From Sphingobacterium thalpophilum (GTDB lineage: Bacteria > Bacteroidota > Bacteroidia > Sphingobacteriales > Sphingobacteriaceae), in assembly GCA_945878525.1 (NCBI GenBank), contig CAMCTU010000013.1:1-35892 (forward strand): a DNA stretch of 35,892 nt. Direction: 5' to 3'. A program made the translations under genes and the position numbers. The notes under the pieces were generated by a model. The model searched no databases, had not been told where the DNA came from, and saw only the letters and a list, made by a program, of their open reading frames with translations. Below are positions 24,534 to 33,454 of the stretch, piece by piece; the first letter of the stretch is position 1, and every line of letters starts with the position of its first letter.

Positions 24534-24643
24534 CCCAATAGCTATCGGGTGTTAACTTAGCTGCTAATTTCCCTCCAGCGTGGGGATGACAACTTACTAT
24601 ATTTCACGCAACATTCTCCACTGTCATCCCGATGGCTATCGGG
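24534..24643. repeat. Paired CCCRATRGCTATCGGG hairpin repeats
   Basis: Two near-identical dyads lie in the 230 bp spacer between ccmC and the ccmD-like gene: CCCAATAGCTATCGGG (24534-24549) and CCCGATGGCTATCGGG (24628-24643). Between them GGGATGACA (24583-24591) and TGTCATCCC (24622-24630) form a further inverted pair. This looks like a mosaic of an extragenic palindromic repeat family. The ccmC stop lies just beyond the second hairpin. Confidence 0.65.
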
Positions 24644-24652
24644 AGTCAATTC

Positions 24653-25318
24653 TCAATTAATCAAGTTCTGTCTGTTCTCCAACTTTCTTATCCTATACCT
24701 TATGATAGTAATCCATACACTGATAAGTATCCAACCCAACACAGCAGGATAAAACACCGGACGCAATTCGGGTGCCATATCTTTGGTATTAAACCCAGGG
24801 TTACCCCCATTGCCGGGATGGAGTGAATCGGTCATACGTGGCAATATAAATAGCAATACCACCATAATCGGAAATGCAAAAATATTATAGACTGCAGAAA
24901 TTTTTCCTCGTTTCTGTTCTTCCTCAAGAGAGTTTCTTAGCACGAGATAAGCCAGATAAACAAGCAAGGCTATTGCTGCACTATTTTGTTTAGGGTCATT
25001 ACTCCAGGCTTCACCCCAGGTATATTTAGCCCAGACAGCACCGGTAACCAGACCCAGAATACCGAAAATGATTCCAACATTGGCACTTTCAACAGCCATC
25101 AGATCATCATTTTCATTGGCTGAATTCAGATAGCGTATGCTGTAAATGAAGGAAACGGTTAAGATGACAATCATGGCAAACCACATGGGTACATGGAAAT
25201 GAATGTTCCGGATGGTTTCGTTTAAGATTGGCTTTGCAGGCACATGAAATAAAAACCCCGCAATAATTGAGTACAGCACAAGAACTGTGGCCAGGATTTT
25301 CCACCAGTTTTTATTCAT
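24653..25318 (-). CDS. ccmC: Heme-handling protein CcmC
   Basis: Inner-membrane protein of 221 residues that loads heme onto CcmE. Six helices are predicted. The two conserved His regions are NIHFHVPMWF and DSLHPGNGGNP. The tryptophan-rich loop reads KYTWGEAWSNDPKQNSA, a shortened form of the WGxxWxWDxR motif with the second W replaced by N and no Arg. ccmB lies 12 bases upstream, so the pair is an operon. The ATG at 25318 gives a natural basic N-terminus. Confidence 0.93.
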   Translation of the reverse strand: MNKNWWKILATVLVLYSIIAGFLFHVPAKPILNETIRNIHFHVPMWFAMIVILTVSFIYSIRYLNSANENDDLMAVESANVGIIFGILGLVTGAVWAKYTWGEAWSNDPKQNSAAIALLVYLAYLVLRNSLEEEQKRGKISAVYNIFAFPIMVVLLFILPRMTDSLHPGNGGNPGFNTKDMAPELRPVFYPAVLGWILISVWITIIRYRIRKLENRQNLIN

Positions 25319-25330
25319 AAGGTTCTTGAA

Positions 25331-25993
25331 TTAATCCTTCCAAAGGTAAGGAAATAACAATAAAGAAGTAGTGATCACGATGATATTTATGGCTATTAGA
25401 ACTCCTATTTCATCATAGGATACCGAGCGATCCAGACCGTCCATTGCGTTTTTAGACAACTTGATCAGGACTACCAAAAGGGGAATTATGACCGGAAAAC
25501 TTAAGATTGCCATTAGCCCTCCTGCATTATTTGCTTTGGAAGCAATTCCTGAGATCATCGTAAATACCGATGCGAAACTAATGCTACCCAGCAATACGGC
25601 AAAAAAATAGAATAGTGGATCACCAAGCAGATTTTTAAAAACCAGAGTATAAAAACCTAATGCAATTGCTGAGAGTAGCAGCATCAGAAAGATATTATAA
25701 ATGATCTTAGAAATAATGATTGCCTGGGCACTGGTGATTGTGTAATAATAGAGTTGCCTGCCTTTGCTTTCCTGTATAAAACTTTTTGTGATCGCATTGA
25801 CAGAAGCGAAAAGCATTATGATCCAAAAGAGGGCATTCCAGGTTGGCGGACTGGTGATCTCGCGAAAAGCCAGATAACATACAAAAACTGTTGACACTAC
25901 GTAAAGTAAAATGCCGTTCAAAGCATATTTTGAACGCCATTCCAACATGATTTCCTTACGGATCAGAAATTTAACCTGACTCAATAAATCCAT
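25331..25993 (-). CDS. ccmB: Heme exporter / release subunit CcmB
   Basis: Integral membrane partner of the CcmA ATPase, needed to release holo-CcmE from CcmC; 220 residues with six predicted helices. Family landmarks are LIRKEIMLEWRSKYALNGILLYV at the N-terminus (amphipathic, then first helix), FIQESKGRQLYYYTI and MAILSFPVIIPLLVVLIKLS. A GTG two codons upstream (25999) overlaps the last G of a TATATTTG promoter box, so the ATG at 25993 is chosen. No ccmA lies next to it. Confidence 0.92.
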   Translation of the reverse strand: MDLLSQVKFLIRKEIMLEWRSKYALNGILLYVVSTVFVCYLAFREITSPPTWNALFWIIMLFASVNAITKSFIQESKGRQLYYYTITSAQAIIISKIIYNIFLMLLLSAIALGFYTLVFKNLLGDPLFYFFAVLLGSISFASVFTMISGIASKANNAGGLMAILSFPVIIPLLVVLIKLSKNAMDGLDRSVSYDEIGVLIAINIIVITTSLLLFPYLWKD

Positions 25994-25998
25994 TTCCA

Positions 25999-26006
25999 CA
26001 AATATA
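25999..26006 (-). promoter_or_regulatory. Candidate -7 box for ccmB, nearly leaderless
   Basis: TATATTTG on the minus strand matches TAnnTTTG and ends five bases before the ATG at 25993. Transcription would start at or within a few bases of the start codon. Confidence 0.5.
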
Positions 26007-26076
26007 GAATTTGCTTTTCAGTTTCGGGTATTCAATCCTCTGCAATAAATGAAATGGATATTTGTTCTTATTTTGC

Positions 26077-26559
26077 ATGATGTTTTTTTCAATACTTGAT
26101 AGTCCGATCGGACAAATGGTCATTGAGGCCAACGAAAATGAAATTTGTTCAATTAATTTTACTTCGAATATTCCTTTAGAATATCCTAATGAAATTTCTG
26201 AACTGGCCAAGGTGCAGTTCATGGAGTATTTTGATGGAAAAAGAATGAATTTCGATTTTCCTATGGTTCAGACCGGTACTGATTTTCAGCAAAAGGTATG
26301 GGAAGAACTCAGTAAAATCAATGCCGGTACACCCATAAGCTATACCGCCCTGGCAAAACGAATGAAAAACCCTTTGGCCATTCGCGCTATCGCTTCGGCA
26401 AATGGCCGCAATAATTTGATAATCGCCATACCATGTCACCGTGTAATTGGCAGTAATGGCGATCTCGTAGGTTTTTCTGCAGGATTATGGCGTAAGAAAT
26501 GGCTGCTTGAACACGAAGCAAGAATGAGCTCCACGGGGCAGTCAACTTTGACGTTCTGA
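26077..26559 (+). CDS. Methylated-DNA--protein-cysteine methyltransferase
   Basis: Suicide DNA repair protein (Ogt/MGMT) that moves the methyl group of O6-methylguanine to its own Cys, 160 residues. The active site is IAIPCHRVIGSNGDLVGF. The helix-turn-helix with the Arg finger is in NPLAIRAIASANGRNNL, preceded by FQQKVWEELSKI and GTPISYTALAKRM. The frame can be extended to a TTG at 26062, but the ATG pair at 26077/26080 gives the usual start just before FSILDSPIGQMVIEA. It is divergent from ccmB with an 83 bp gap. Confidence 0.94.
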   Translation: MMFFSILDSPIGQMVIEANENEICSINFTSNIPLEYPNEISELAKVQFMEYFDGKRMNFDFPMVQTGTDFQQKVWEELSKINAGTPISYTALAKRMKNPLAIRAIASANGRNNLIIAIPCHRVIGSNGDLVGFSAGLWRKKWLLEHEARMSSTGQSTLTF

Positions 26560-26606
26560 AATCCTCAGAGCCTGTCATTGTAGACCTGATCCGCAATCAG
26601 ATCGGG

Positions 26607-26661
26607 CTTGATCCATTGTCAGTCCGGACTTGATCCAATGTCAGTCCGGACTTGATCCGGA
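26607..26661. repeat. 22 bp tandem repeat, two and a half copies
   Basis: CTTGATCCATTGTCAGTCCGGA occurs at 26607-26628 and again with one change at 26629-26650, followed by half a unit at 26651-26661. The repeat crosses the 3' end of the BadF-type kinase gene and supplies its last residues and stop codon. Confidence 0.85.
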
Positions 26662-27513
26662 CCTCGGTGCCAATTCAACATGATACCTCACAAGATCATC
26701 TATTGGAGAACGAATGATCTTACCCACTTTCATGCCGTATTCTATTGCAGTCTCCTCCAGTACATTTCTGAAATTATATCCTACAGAACCGATACAGTTA
26801 AAAGTGTGGTCTTTATAGTTTGGATAATGTGTAACCAGATTTTGGAAAAAATCAACAAAAGAAGTTTTTACGATTTTTCTTGAGTATTCAGCATGAACAT
26901 TATTATCATAAACGAACTTGGCAAAGCTGGCACAAAAACGATTGGCCAAAGGCTTTGTATAAACATGATCAGTTACTTCATCCGGAGTTAGCTTATATGT
27001 TTCCCAAAAGCGTTCTCTGACTACTTCGGGCATATAACCTCTCAAATAATCCGTGAGAAGCTTTTTACCAATATAACAACCGCTGCCCTCATCACCCAAT
27101 ATGTATGCTGCAGAATCAATGTTAAGAGAAATGTCCTTGCCGTTATAGAGTCCTGTATTAGTTCCAGTTCCTAAAATAGCAGCAAAACCACTATCTAAGC
27201 CTAGTAATGCCCGTGCTGCAGCAAGAAGGTCATGTCCAACATAAACACTGGCGTTGATAAATACTGCAGACATAGCCTCTTCAACTATCTGCACCTTATC
27301 TTCAGTGGAGCAGCCTGCACCATAATAATTCACCTCATGAATATCAGAAAGATCGAGATCGCTTGGCAATCCTTTTTTGAGTGAATTAATGATATACTCT
27401 GCGCTAACAAAATATGGATTATATCCTTCAGTGTTGAAATAGATTTTTTGACCAGATTTATTCAATAAACACCAATTAGTCTTGGTAGACCCTCCATCTG
27501 CAATAACAATCAT
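26641..27513 (-). CDS. BadF/BadG-type kinase, N-acetylglucosamine kinase-like
   Basis: ATPase of the actin/hexokinase/Hsp70 superfamily, 290 residues, most like eukaryotic-type N-acetylglucosamine kinase. The N-terminal phosphate loop is IADGGSTKTNWCL, the second is AAILGTGTNTGLYNGK, and the adenosine region includes YILGDEGSGCYIGKKLL; FNCIGSVGYNF belongs to the C-terminal domain. Amino sugar phosphorylation for cell wall recycling is the likely role. The last seven residues (RSGSSPD) are encoded by a 22 bp tandem repeat, so the native C-terminus probably ended near IDDLVRYH. It is divergent from the threonine aldolase gene. Confidence 0.87.
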   Translation of the reverse strand: MIVIADGGSTKTNWCLLNKSGQKIYFNTEGYNPYFVSAEYIINSLKKGLPSDLDLSDIHEVNYYGAGCSTEDKVQIVEEAMSAVFINASVYVGHDLLAAARALLGLDSGFAAILGTGTNTGLYNGKDISLNIDSAAYILGDEGSGCYIGKKLLTDYLRGYMPEVVRERFWETYKLTPDEVTDHVYTKPLANRFCASFAKFVYDNNVHAEYSRKIVKTSFVDFFQNLVTHYPNYKDHTFNCIGSVGYNFRNVLEETAIEYGMKVGKIIRSPIDDLVRYHVELAPRSGSSPD

Positions 27514-27538
27514 AGCTCTATAAATATTTTTAAAAAGC

Positions 27539-27567
27539 TAAATGTATGAATTTATACTAATTGTCAA
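27539..27567 (-). promoter_or_regulatory. Candidate promoter of the BadF-type kinase gene
   Basis: On the minus strand TTG (27567-27565) is followed after 18 bases by TACATTTA (27546-27539), one base from the TAnnTTTG consensus. It ends 25 bases before the ATG. Confidence 0.45.
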
Positions 27568-27690
27568 GAGTACGCAATAAAATATCGGGTTAATCTCCTC
27601 TTTTACACCAAGAGTGAAAAAAACAGAGGATAATCTATTGAATGTGATAAAAATAGTTTCTTAAGACAAGTATAAAATATAATTTTAGGC

Positions 27691-28725
27691 ATGAATGATA
27701 ATAAAATGATTGTTGACATGCGAAGTGATACAGTGACGCGGCCAACACCCGGAATGCTGGAGGCCATGCATAGTGCAAAAGTTGGAGATGATGTCTTAGA
27801 CGAAGATGAAACAGTCAACGCATTACAGGAAAAAGTTGCGGAAATTTTTGGCATGGAAGATGCCCTTTTTTGTCCATCCGGAACAATGACCAACCAAATT
27901 GCAATCAAACGTTTTACCAATCCGATGGAAGAAGTGATTTGCGATGAAACCGCGCATGTTTATCGATATGAGGGTGGCGGTATTGCCTATAATTCGATGT
28001 CTTCGGTCCGTTTGCTATACGGTGACAGAGGCCTGCTAAATGCCGATCTGATAGAGCCTCATATCAATCCGGATAATGTTCATTACCCAAAAACTAGTCT
28101 GGTCGTTCTTGAAAATACCGTAAATCGCGGTGGAGGAAGCTTTTACACCCTGGATCAGATTGAACCTATTTATCACCTTTGCCGCTTAAAAAATCTTTTT
28201 CTGCATCTTGACGGAGCCCGAATCTTCAATGCTTTAACGGAGTCGGAGGATGATCCCAAGGAATATGGAAGAATGTTTGATGGAATATCCGTTTGTTTAT
28301 CAAAAGGATTAGGCGCACCTGTTGGTTCAGTTTTGGTTGGCAGCAGAGAAACCATTTATCATGCAAGAAGAATCAGAAAAGTTTTTGGTGGTGGTTGGCG
28401 GCAAGCGGGTTATCTTGCGGCAGCAGGAATTTATGCCCTCGATCATCATGTAAATCGACTGAAGATAGATCATAAGAATGCTAAAACGCTGGCTGATACA
28501 CTAATCAGTCTGCCATTTGTAAGCAGTATTATGCCAGCGGATACAAACATTATAATATTTGAACTCCACAAAAAATATAATCCGGATGAGTTTGTTGAAA
28601 AATTAAATCATCGTGGAATAAAGTGTAATACTTTTGGCAAACAAATGATCAGGTTTGTAACCCACTTGGATATTAATGACGATCATATTGGCCACACCAT
28701 TGAGGTTTTAAAGAAATTCCACTAA
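27691..28725 (+). CDS. Low-specificity threonine aldolase
   Basis: PLP-dependent enzyme cleaving threonine or allo-threonine to glycine and acetaldehyde, 344 residues. Typical blocks are VDMRSDTVTRPTPGMLEAM, VGDDVLDEDETVNALQ, LFCPSGTMTNQIAIK, HLDGARIFNA (the PLP-contacting Asp) and the Schiff-base Lys in VCLSKGLGAPVGSVLVG, followed by RKVFGGGWRQAGYLAAAG. Length and motifs fit LtaE/GLY1. Serine hydroxymethyltransferase and beta-eliminating lyases of the same fold are less likely given the NTVNRGGG and GGGWRQ signatures. It is 57 bases before accC in the same direction. Confidence 0.94.
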   Translation: MNDNKMIVDMRSDTVTRPTPGMLEAMHSAKVGDDVLDEDETVNALQEKVAEIFGMEDALFCPSGTMTNQIAIKRFTNPMEEVICDETAHVYRYEGGGIAYNSMSSVRLLYGDRGLLNADLIEPHINPDNVHYPKTSLVVLENTVNRGGGSFYTLDQIEPIYHLCRLKNLFLHLDGARIFNALTESEDDPKEYGRMFDGISVCLSKGLGAPVGSVLVGSRETIYHARRIRKVFGGGWRQAGYLAAAGIYALDHHVNRLKIDHKNAKTLADTLISLPFVSSIMPADTNIIIFELHKKYNPDEFVEKLNHRGIKCNTFGKQMIRFVTHLDINDDHIGHTIEVLKKFH

Positions 28726-28771
28726 ACTTATTTAAATCAAATTTCCAAAAATAGTGTAGCAGCTAAATAAA

Positions 28772-28779
28772 TACATTTG
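28772..28779 (+). promoter_or_regulatory. Candidate -7 box for accC, nearly leaderless
   Basis: TACATTTG matches TAnnTTTG and lies three bases before the ATG at 28783. The TTG inside it is in frame with accC and could be taken for an earlier start. Confidence 0.5.
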
Positions 28780-28782
28780 CAT

Positions 28783-30267
28783 ATGGAAAAGATTCTGATT
28801 GCCAACCGGGGAGAGATTGCACTGCGTATTATGCGTTCAGCCAGGGAAATGGGAATCAAAACTGTGGCAGTATTCTCTGAAGCTGACCGCAATGCATTGC
28901 ATGTAAGATATGCTGATGAAGCTATTTGTATTGGTCCAGCCCCTTCTTCTCAATCCTACTTATCAGGAGAGCGGATAATAGAAGCATGTCTCAAAACAGG
29001 AGCTAAAGGTATTCATCCTGGGTATGGCTTTCTTTCTGAGAATGCTGCTTTTGCAAGAATGGCCAAAGAAGCCGGACTGATTTTGATCGGGCCTTCTCCT
29101 GAAGCCATGGAGATCATGGGAAATAAACTTTCGGCTAAGGCTGCGGCAATGAAATTTAACATTCCTATGGTTCCCGGAACCGAAGAAGCAGTTACTGATA
29201 TACAAATCGCACAAAAAAAAGCTCAGGAAATTGGCTTTCCAATTCTTATAAAAGCGGCAGCAGGTGGAGGTGGTAAAGGTATGCGGATTGTCGAAAAGCA
29301 GTCTGAGTTTGTTGAGCAAATGGATTTAGCAGTATCAGAAGCATTATCCTCATTTGGAGATGGTTCTGTATTTATTGAACGTTATGTTTCTTCACCCAGG
29401 CACATAGAAATTCAGATTCTTGGTGATAATTACGGCAATATTGTGCATTTGTTTGAACGGGATTGTTCAATTCAAAGGAGGTACCAGAAGGTTGTTGAAG
29501 AAGCCCCTTCATCCGTTTTAAGTGAAGAACTTAGACAAAAAATGGGTGAAAGTGCGGTAAATGCTGCAAGATCCTGCAATTATATTGGAGCCGGAACAGT
29601 AGAATTTATTCTGGATGAGAACCTTGATTTTTTCTTTCTTGAAATGAATACGCGCTTACAGGTTGAACATCCGGTTACGGAAATGATAACTGGTGTTGAC
29701 CTTGTAAAAGAACAGATCAAAATTGCAAGGGGTGAGAAATTAAGTTTTAAGCAGGAAGACCTGAAAATCAGAGGTCATGCTATGGAATTGAGAGTTTATG
29801 CTGAAGACCCGGCGAATAATTTCCTACCTGATATAGGCAAACTTCAAACCTATATTACTCCAAAAGGTCCGGGTGTTCGCGTAGATGACGGATTCGAACA
29901 AGGTATGGAAATACCTATTTATTATGATCCTATGATTGCTAAGCTGGTAACTTATGGAAAAGACCGTACCGAAGCAATAGAACGAATGATCAGAGCAATT
30001 GACGAATACAAAATTACCGGAATTGAAACTACACTGAGTTTCGGGAGATTTGTTATGCAGCATGAAGCATTTATTTCCGGGAACTTTGATACCCACTTTG
30101 TGAGCAAATACTTTCTTCCTGAATATTTGGGAGATGAAAATGAAGATGAAGCCATGATAGCTGCATTAATTGGAGCTGAGTTTATGACACAAAGTAATGC
30201 AGGTAGCACAACAAATACCAATCAAAGTTCGAGATCATCTGCCTGGATAAAAAATAGAAAATCATAG
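28783..30267 (+). CDS. accC: Biotin carboxylase subunit of an acyl-CoA carboxylase
   Basis: ATP-grasp enzyme that carboxylates biotin on its carrier protein using bicarbonate, 494 residues. The N-terminal domain is EKILIANRGEIALRIMRSA, followed by GIHPGYGFLSENAAFA. The ATP-grasp loop is KAAAGGGGKGMRIV, and the catalytic and metal region is FFLEMNTRLQVEHPVTEMITG. About 45 residues past the usual AccC end are low-complexity (SNAGSTTNTNQSSRSS), as in longer forms tied to propionyl- or acetyl-CoA carboxylases. No biotin carrier or carboxyltransferase gene is adjacent, so the complex cannot be told. ribE follows after 20 bases. Confidence 0.92.
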   Translation: MEKILIANRGEIALRIMRSAREMGIKTVAVFSEADRNALHVRYADEAICIGPAPSSQSYLSGERIIEACLKTGAKGIHPGYGFLSENAAFARMAKEAGLILIGPSPEAMEIMGNKLSAKAAAMKFNIPMVPGTEEAVTDIQIAQKKAQEIGFPILIKAAAGGGGKGMRIVEKQSEFVEQMDLAVSEALSSFGDGSVFIERYVSSPRHIEIQILGDNYGNIVHLFERDCSIQRRYQKVVEEAPSSVLSEELRQKMGESAVNAARSCNYIGAGTVEFILDENLDFFFLEMNTRLQVEHPVTEMITGVDLVKEQIKIARGEKLSFKQEDLKIRGHAMELRVYAEDPANNFLPDIGKLQTYITPKGPGVRVDDGFEQGMEIPIYYDPMIAKLVTYGKDRTEAIERMIRAIDEYKITGIETTLSFGRFVMQHEAFISGNFDTHFVSKYFLPEYLGDENEDEAMIAALIGAEFMTQSNAGSTTNTNQSSRSSAWIKNRKS

Positions 30268-30287
30268 TAAATTTCAGAATATAAAAT

Positions 30288-30893
30288 ATGTTTACCGGTA
30301 TAATTGAGAAAGTAGGAACAGTTTCCAACTTAAAAAAGGAGCGGGATAACCTCCAAATGATTATTCAATCTGAGTTTTCAAACGAATTGAAGATCGACCA
30401 GTCTGTTTCACATAATGGTGTCTGCTTAACAGTGGTAGCAATAGGTACGGGAACTCATACTGTAACTGCTATAACTGAAACATTGAACAAGACAAACCTG
30501 GGTAAACTCAAAGAAGGTGATCTGGTTAATCTTGAACGATGTATGCAGATCAATGGAAGGCTTGATGGGCATATAGTGCAGGGTCATGTTGACCAGACAG
30601 GAATATGCACAGAAGTAATTGAAAAGAACGGTAGCTGGGAATATACCATTAGCTATGATTCTACAATTGGAAACATAACTGTCGAAAAGGGTTCTATCTG
30701 TGTTAATGGTATAAGTCTGACAGTTGTTAACTCCAGAGAGAATTCTTTTTCTGTTGCGATTATACCCTATACCTACGAACATACCAATATGCAAAGTCTC
30801 CGGATTGGCGATACTGTAAATCTGGAATTTGATATTATTGGAAAATATATTGCCCGTTTAGCCCGTCAAAAAGATGGGAGATGGGAGAAATGA
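30288..30893 (+). CDS. ribE: Riboflavin synthase, alpha chain
   Basis: Dismutates two 6,7-dimethyl-8-ribityllumazine molecules to riboflavin, the last step of vitamin B2 synthesis; 201 residues. Two internally similar lumazine-binding barrels are seen: MFTGIIEKVGTV with VSHNGVCLTVVAIG, and GHIVQGHVDQTG with ICVNGISLTVVNS, followed by IPYTYEHTNM. The final DGRWEK is encoded by GATGGGAGATGGGAG, the start of a repeat that runs past the stop codon, so the C-terminus may have been remodelled. It probably shares an mRNA with accC. Confidence 0.96.
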   Translation: MFTGIIEKVGTVSNLKKERDNLQMIIQSEFSNELKIDQSVSHNGVCLTVVAIGTGTHTVTAITETLNKTNLGKLKEGDLVNLERCMQINGRLDGHIVQGHVDQTGICTEVIEKNGSWEYTISYDSTIGNITVEKGSICVNGISLTVVNSRENSFSVAIIPYTYEHTNMQSLRIGDTVNLEFDIIGKYIARLARQKDGRWEK

Positions 30894-30917
30894 GATGTTA
30901 GATATGAGATGGGAGAC
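30872..30917. repeat. Degenerate GAGATGGGA/TGAGATGTTAGA repeat crossing the ribE stop
   Basis: GATGGGAGATGGGAGAAATGAGATG and further variants span the last codons of ribE and the first 24 bases after it. Confidence 0.6.
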
Positions 30918-31011
30918 GAAGTCGAAACCATCGTAATTTCAATCAAAAACAATTCCTTGAGAAAATAAGCAAGATAGTCTACCGGGTTTATTGCAAATGC
31001 TAGTTTACCTG

Positions 31012-31172
31012 TGCTGCCCGTCATCATGAAAAACAACAACGGGTAAAATAAACTTTACCGCATGAGGTAGCTTACGGATATTTTATAATTTGATATAAAT
31101 CGGGATTTCTTGCCGTTACTAGCCTGAACGAAAGGTCTGAACTGAGCTTTATAACACAGTTATAGTTTTCCA
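31012..31172 (-). repeat. Dispersed intergenic element, copy B
   Basis: Reverse-oriented relative of 3319-3479. Both copies keep the order GTTATA..TTCAG.CCTTTC, CGGCAAGAAATC, AAGCTACCTC, GTTTATTT.ACCCG.TGTTG, TTTCAT and GACGGGCAG. Stop codons interrupt every frame of both copies at different places, so a conserved protein is unlikely in the present form. Confidence 0.7.
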
Positions 31173-31441
31173 AAATTAAATCGTGTTTGTCCCAGAGTAC
31201 TAACCAAGCAATTATAATCTCTGTCTGTAGAATTTCCGAAAATTCATCATAGCATTGATTCTGCAAAAATTAGAGTATGAGTAAATTAAATTAGGCTGTA
31301 TTTTACAGAAATCTTTAGGCAAATAAGAAAAATGGCTATGAAAAAGATAACCCTCATAAAAACCTCCGAGATGGTTTAACAATTAAATAGAGTTGGTAGA
31401 ACAAGGAGCAATGATTCAGGAAATAATCAAAATTTCAAACT

Positions 31442-31469
31442 CTCATCAGACATCTGATATCAGACATCA
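31442..31469. repeat. TCAGACATC short-word repeat after hscA
   Basis: CTCATCAGACATCTGATATCAGACATC variants begin four bases beyond the hscA stop codon, in the same spirit as the tract at 18113-18178. Confidence 0.55.
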
Positions 31470-31472
31470 ATC

Positions 31473-33323
31473 CTATTCTATCGCCTTCCCCTTCATTGCT
31501 GAAGAAATTGCGGTGTTCATCAATCGCTCAGCAAAAGGCCTGGTGAATTCATTAAGCTCATCAATACTTTTGTGGATCAGATCCTTATCCCCGGAGCTTA
31601 AAGAAGATTTTAGATCACTGATTAATTTCTGGGTATCCTTTTCTTCCTGTTCGGTAACCTGTGCGCTATTCTTTTCCAAAAATCGCTCAACTGTATAAAC
31701 CATTTGTTCACCCTCTGTGCGGGCTTCTATTATCATTCTTTTGCTCACATCTTCCTTGGCATTCTGGATGCTGTCTATCAGCATTTTTTCTACCTGTTCA
31801 TCGGTAAGACCATAGGTTGGTTTTACTTCAACTTCCTGTTTAACTCCTGATCTCAGTTCGACAGCTTCAACGGTTAATATTCCATCCGCATTCAACCTGA
31901 AATTAATATCCACTTTTGGAAAACCAGCAGGCATTGCCGGAATTCCTTTCAATTCAAATTCAGCCAGTTTCCGATTTTCAGTCACAAGATCCCGCTCGCC
32001 CTGATAAACAGAGATTTTTATATTGACCTGACCGTCTATTGATGTAGTGTACTGTCTCCCAGCTTTGGAAGGCACCTTTGCGTTGCGCGGTATAATTACA
32101 TCCATTAGTCCGCCCATGGTTTCAATACCCAATGAAAGTGGTGTAACATCCAGCAGTAAAATATCCTTCCTGTTTCCGGCCAGAATATCCGACTGAATGG
32201 CAGCCCCTAATGCAACTACTTCATCAGGATTGATTTGATCATGAACATCTTTCCCGAAAAACTCTGCGACCATCTGTTTAACCAATGGTGTACGCGTTGA
32301 GCCTCCAACCATTACAACTTCCTGGATATCAGTTGTAAGCAGGTCTGCATCTTTCAATGCATTTTTACAGCAAGTTATGGTTTGCTCAACACGTGAAAGA
32401 ATTAGTTCTTCAAATTTTTGCTTCGTTATAGCACAGGAAATATTTTCAACAGTATCATTAAAAATATTTTGAGTCGTTAATGCTTTTTTTGCTTCCTCAG
32501 CCTTCAAACGTAAGGACTGGCTAAGTGAAGAAGTCAGAAGGTCATCACCCAATTGATTCTGTTGAATCCAGTAATTTACTATTGCCCTGTCGAAATCATC
32601 TCCACCCAAAAATGTATCCCCATTTGTTGAAAGGACTTCAAAAATTCCATTTTGGATTTTTAATATTGACACATCGAAAGTTCCACCACCCAAATCATAA
32701 ACAGCAATAACTTTTTCCTCTTCAGGATTGAGTCCTATACCATAAGCCAGACTTGCAGCTGTTGGTTCATTGAGAATTCGCAAAACATCGAGTCCGGCAA
32801 GTTTACCAGCATCACGGGTTGCCTGACGCTGACTATCATTAAAATAAGCCGGCACAGTAATCACCGCACGGTTTACTGCAGTTTTCAAAGCGTGCTCGGC
32901 CCTTTCCTTCAATTCTTTCAAAATCATACCTGAAAGTTCAATCGGCGTATAATATTTATCTCCTGCTTTTATCTTGACCAGAGTTTCACTGTCCTCGTCA
33001 ATAATTTTATAAGAGAATAAATCGCTGTGCTCCTGAATATCTTTAAAAGAACGGCCTAGAAGTCGCTTCACGGAAAAGATCGTATTTTGAGGATCAGAAA
33101 TTAAATATTCTTTCGCTTCATTTCCAACAATAAGACCCCCGTCTGTTTGGAAATGAACCACTGAGGGTACAAGCACACCTTTACCTGTATCATTTATTAC
33201 CTGTGGCTTCCCCTCAGGATTAATAAATGCGACCAGGCTATTCGTTGTACCCAAATCGATCCCAACAATTACTTCTTCCTTCTGTACAGAACCGGTTGCA
33301 ATATTAATAGAAACTTTAGCCAT
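31473..33323 (-). CDS. hscA: Hsp70-type chaperone HscA for Fe-S cluster assembly
   Basis: Specialised Hsp70 that, with HscB, helps transfer clusters from IscU; 616 residues, shorter than DnaK. The nucleotide-binding domain shows [62 protein letters not shown] and [13 protein letters not shown]. The substrate domain includes [19 protein letters not shown]. An N-terminal extension ([17 protein letters not shown]) before the ATPase start, and the lack of the long acidic DnaK tail, favour HscA. iscX and fdx elsewhere in the window fit an ISC system. hscB is not adjacent. Confidence 0.87.
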   Translation of the reverse strand: MAKVSINIATGSVQKEEVIVGIDLGTTNSLVAFINPEGKPQVINDTGKGVLVPSVVHFQTDGGLIVGNEAKEYLISDPQNTIFSVKRLLGRSFKDIQEHSDLFSYKIIDEDSETLVKIKAGDKYYTPIELSGMILKELKERAEHALKTAVNRAVITVPAYFNDSQRQATRDAGKLAGLDVLRILNEPTAASLAYGIGLNPEEEKVIAVYDLGGGTFDVSILKIQNGIFEVLSTNGDTFLGGDDFDRAIVNYWIQQNQLGDDLLTSSLSQSLRLKAEEAKKALTTQNIFNDTVENISCAITKQKFEELILSRVEQTITCCKNALKDADLLTTDIQEVVMVGGSTRTPLVKQMVAEFFGKDVHDQINPDEVVALGAAIQSDILAGNRKDILLLDVTPLSLGIETMGGLMDVIIPRNAKVPSKAGRQYTTSIDGQVNIKISVYQGERDLVTENRKLAEFELKGIPAMPAGFPKVDINFRLNADGILTVEAVELRSGVKQEVEVKPTYGLTDEQVEKMLIDSIQNAKEDVSKRMIIEARTEGEQMVYTVERFLEKNSAQVTEQEEKDTQKLISDLKSSLSSGDKDLIHKSIDELNEFTRPFAERLMNTAISSAMKGKAIE

Positions 33324-33343
33324 AGTTGCTTGTTAACAAGCCG

Positions 33344-33351
33344 CAAAGGTA
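33344..33351 (-). promoter_or_regulatory. Candidate -7 box for hscA
   Basis: TACCTTTG on the minus strand, followed by C, matches the Bacteroidota consensus and ends 20 bases before the hscA ATG. No well-spaced TTG is visible upstream. Confidence 0.5.
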
Positions 33352-33454
33352 GGTAGTTTAGCAACAATACAGAACTATTCAATTCAATTAGAATTATTAT
33401 TACAATTTGATTAGTTTTTGGTAAAACAGAGCCCGGTTCTTAATCTAAATAATC

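Larger units (their letters stand above)
30894..31472. other. Gene-free 579 bp spacer between ribE and hscA
   Basis: This stretch holds a short GAGATGGGA tract (to 30917), the dispersed ~160 bp element copy B (31012-31172), and a TCAGACATC tract (31442-31469) just after the hscA stop. The remaining sequence is AT-rich. The only frame of note, 64 codons on the minus strand from a TTG at 31266, mostly covers the repeat and has no recognisable domain. No RNA gene or terminator is seen. Confidence 0.6.

Noticed and set aside
31072-31266. 64-codon minus-strand frame in the ribE-hscA spacer
   Set aside because: It starts at a TTG, has no recognisable domain, and overlaps the dispersed repeat, whose other copy does not preserve the frame end.
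31393-31698. Plus-strand frame overlapping the 3' end of hscA
   Set aside because: It is mostly antisense to hscA, which has strong Hsp70 motifs, and shows no domain of its own.
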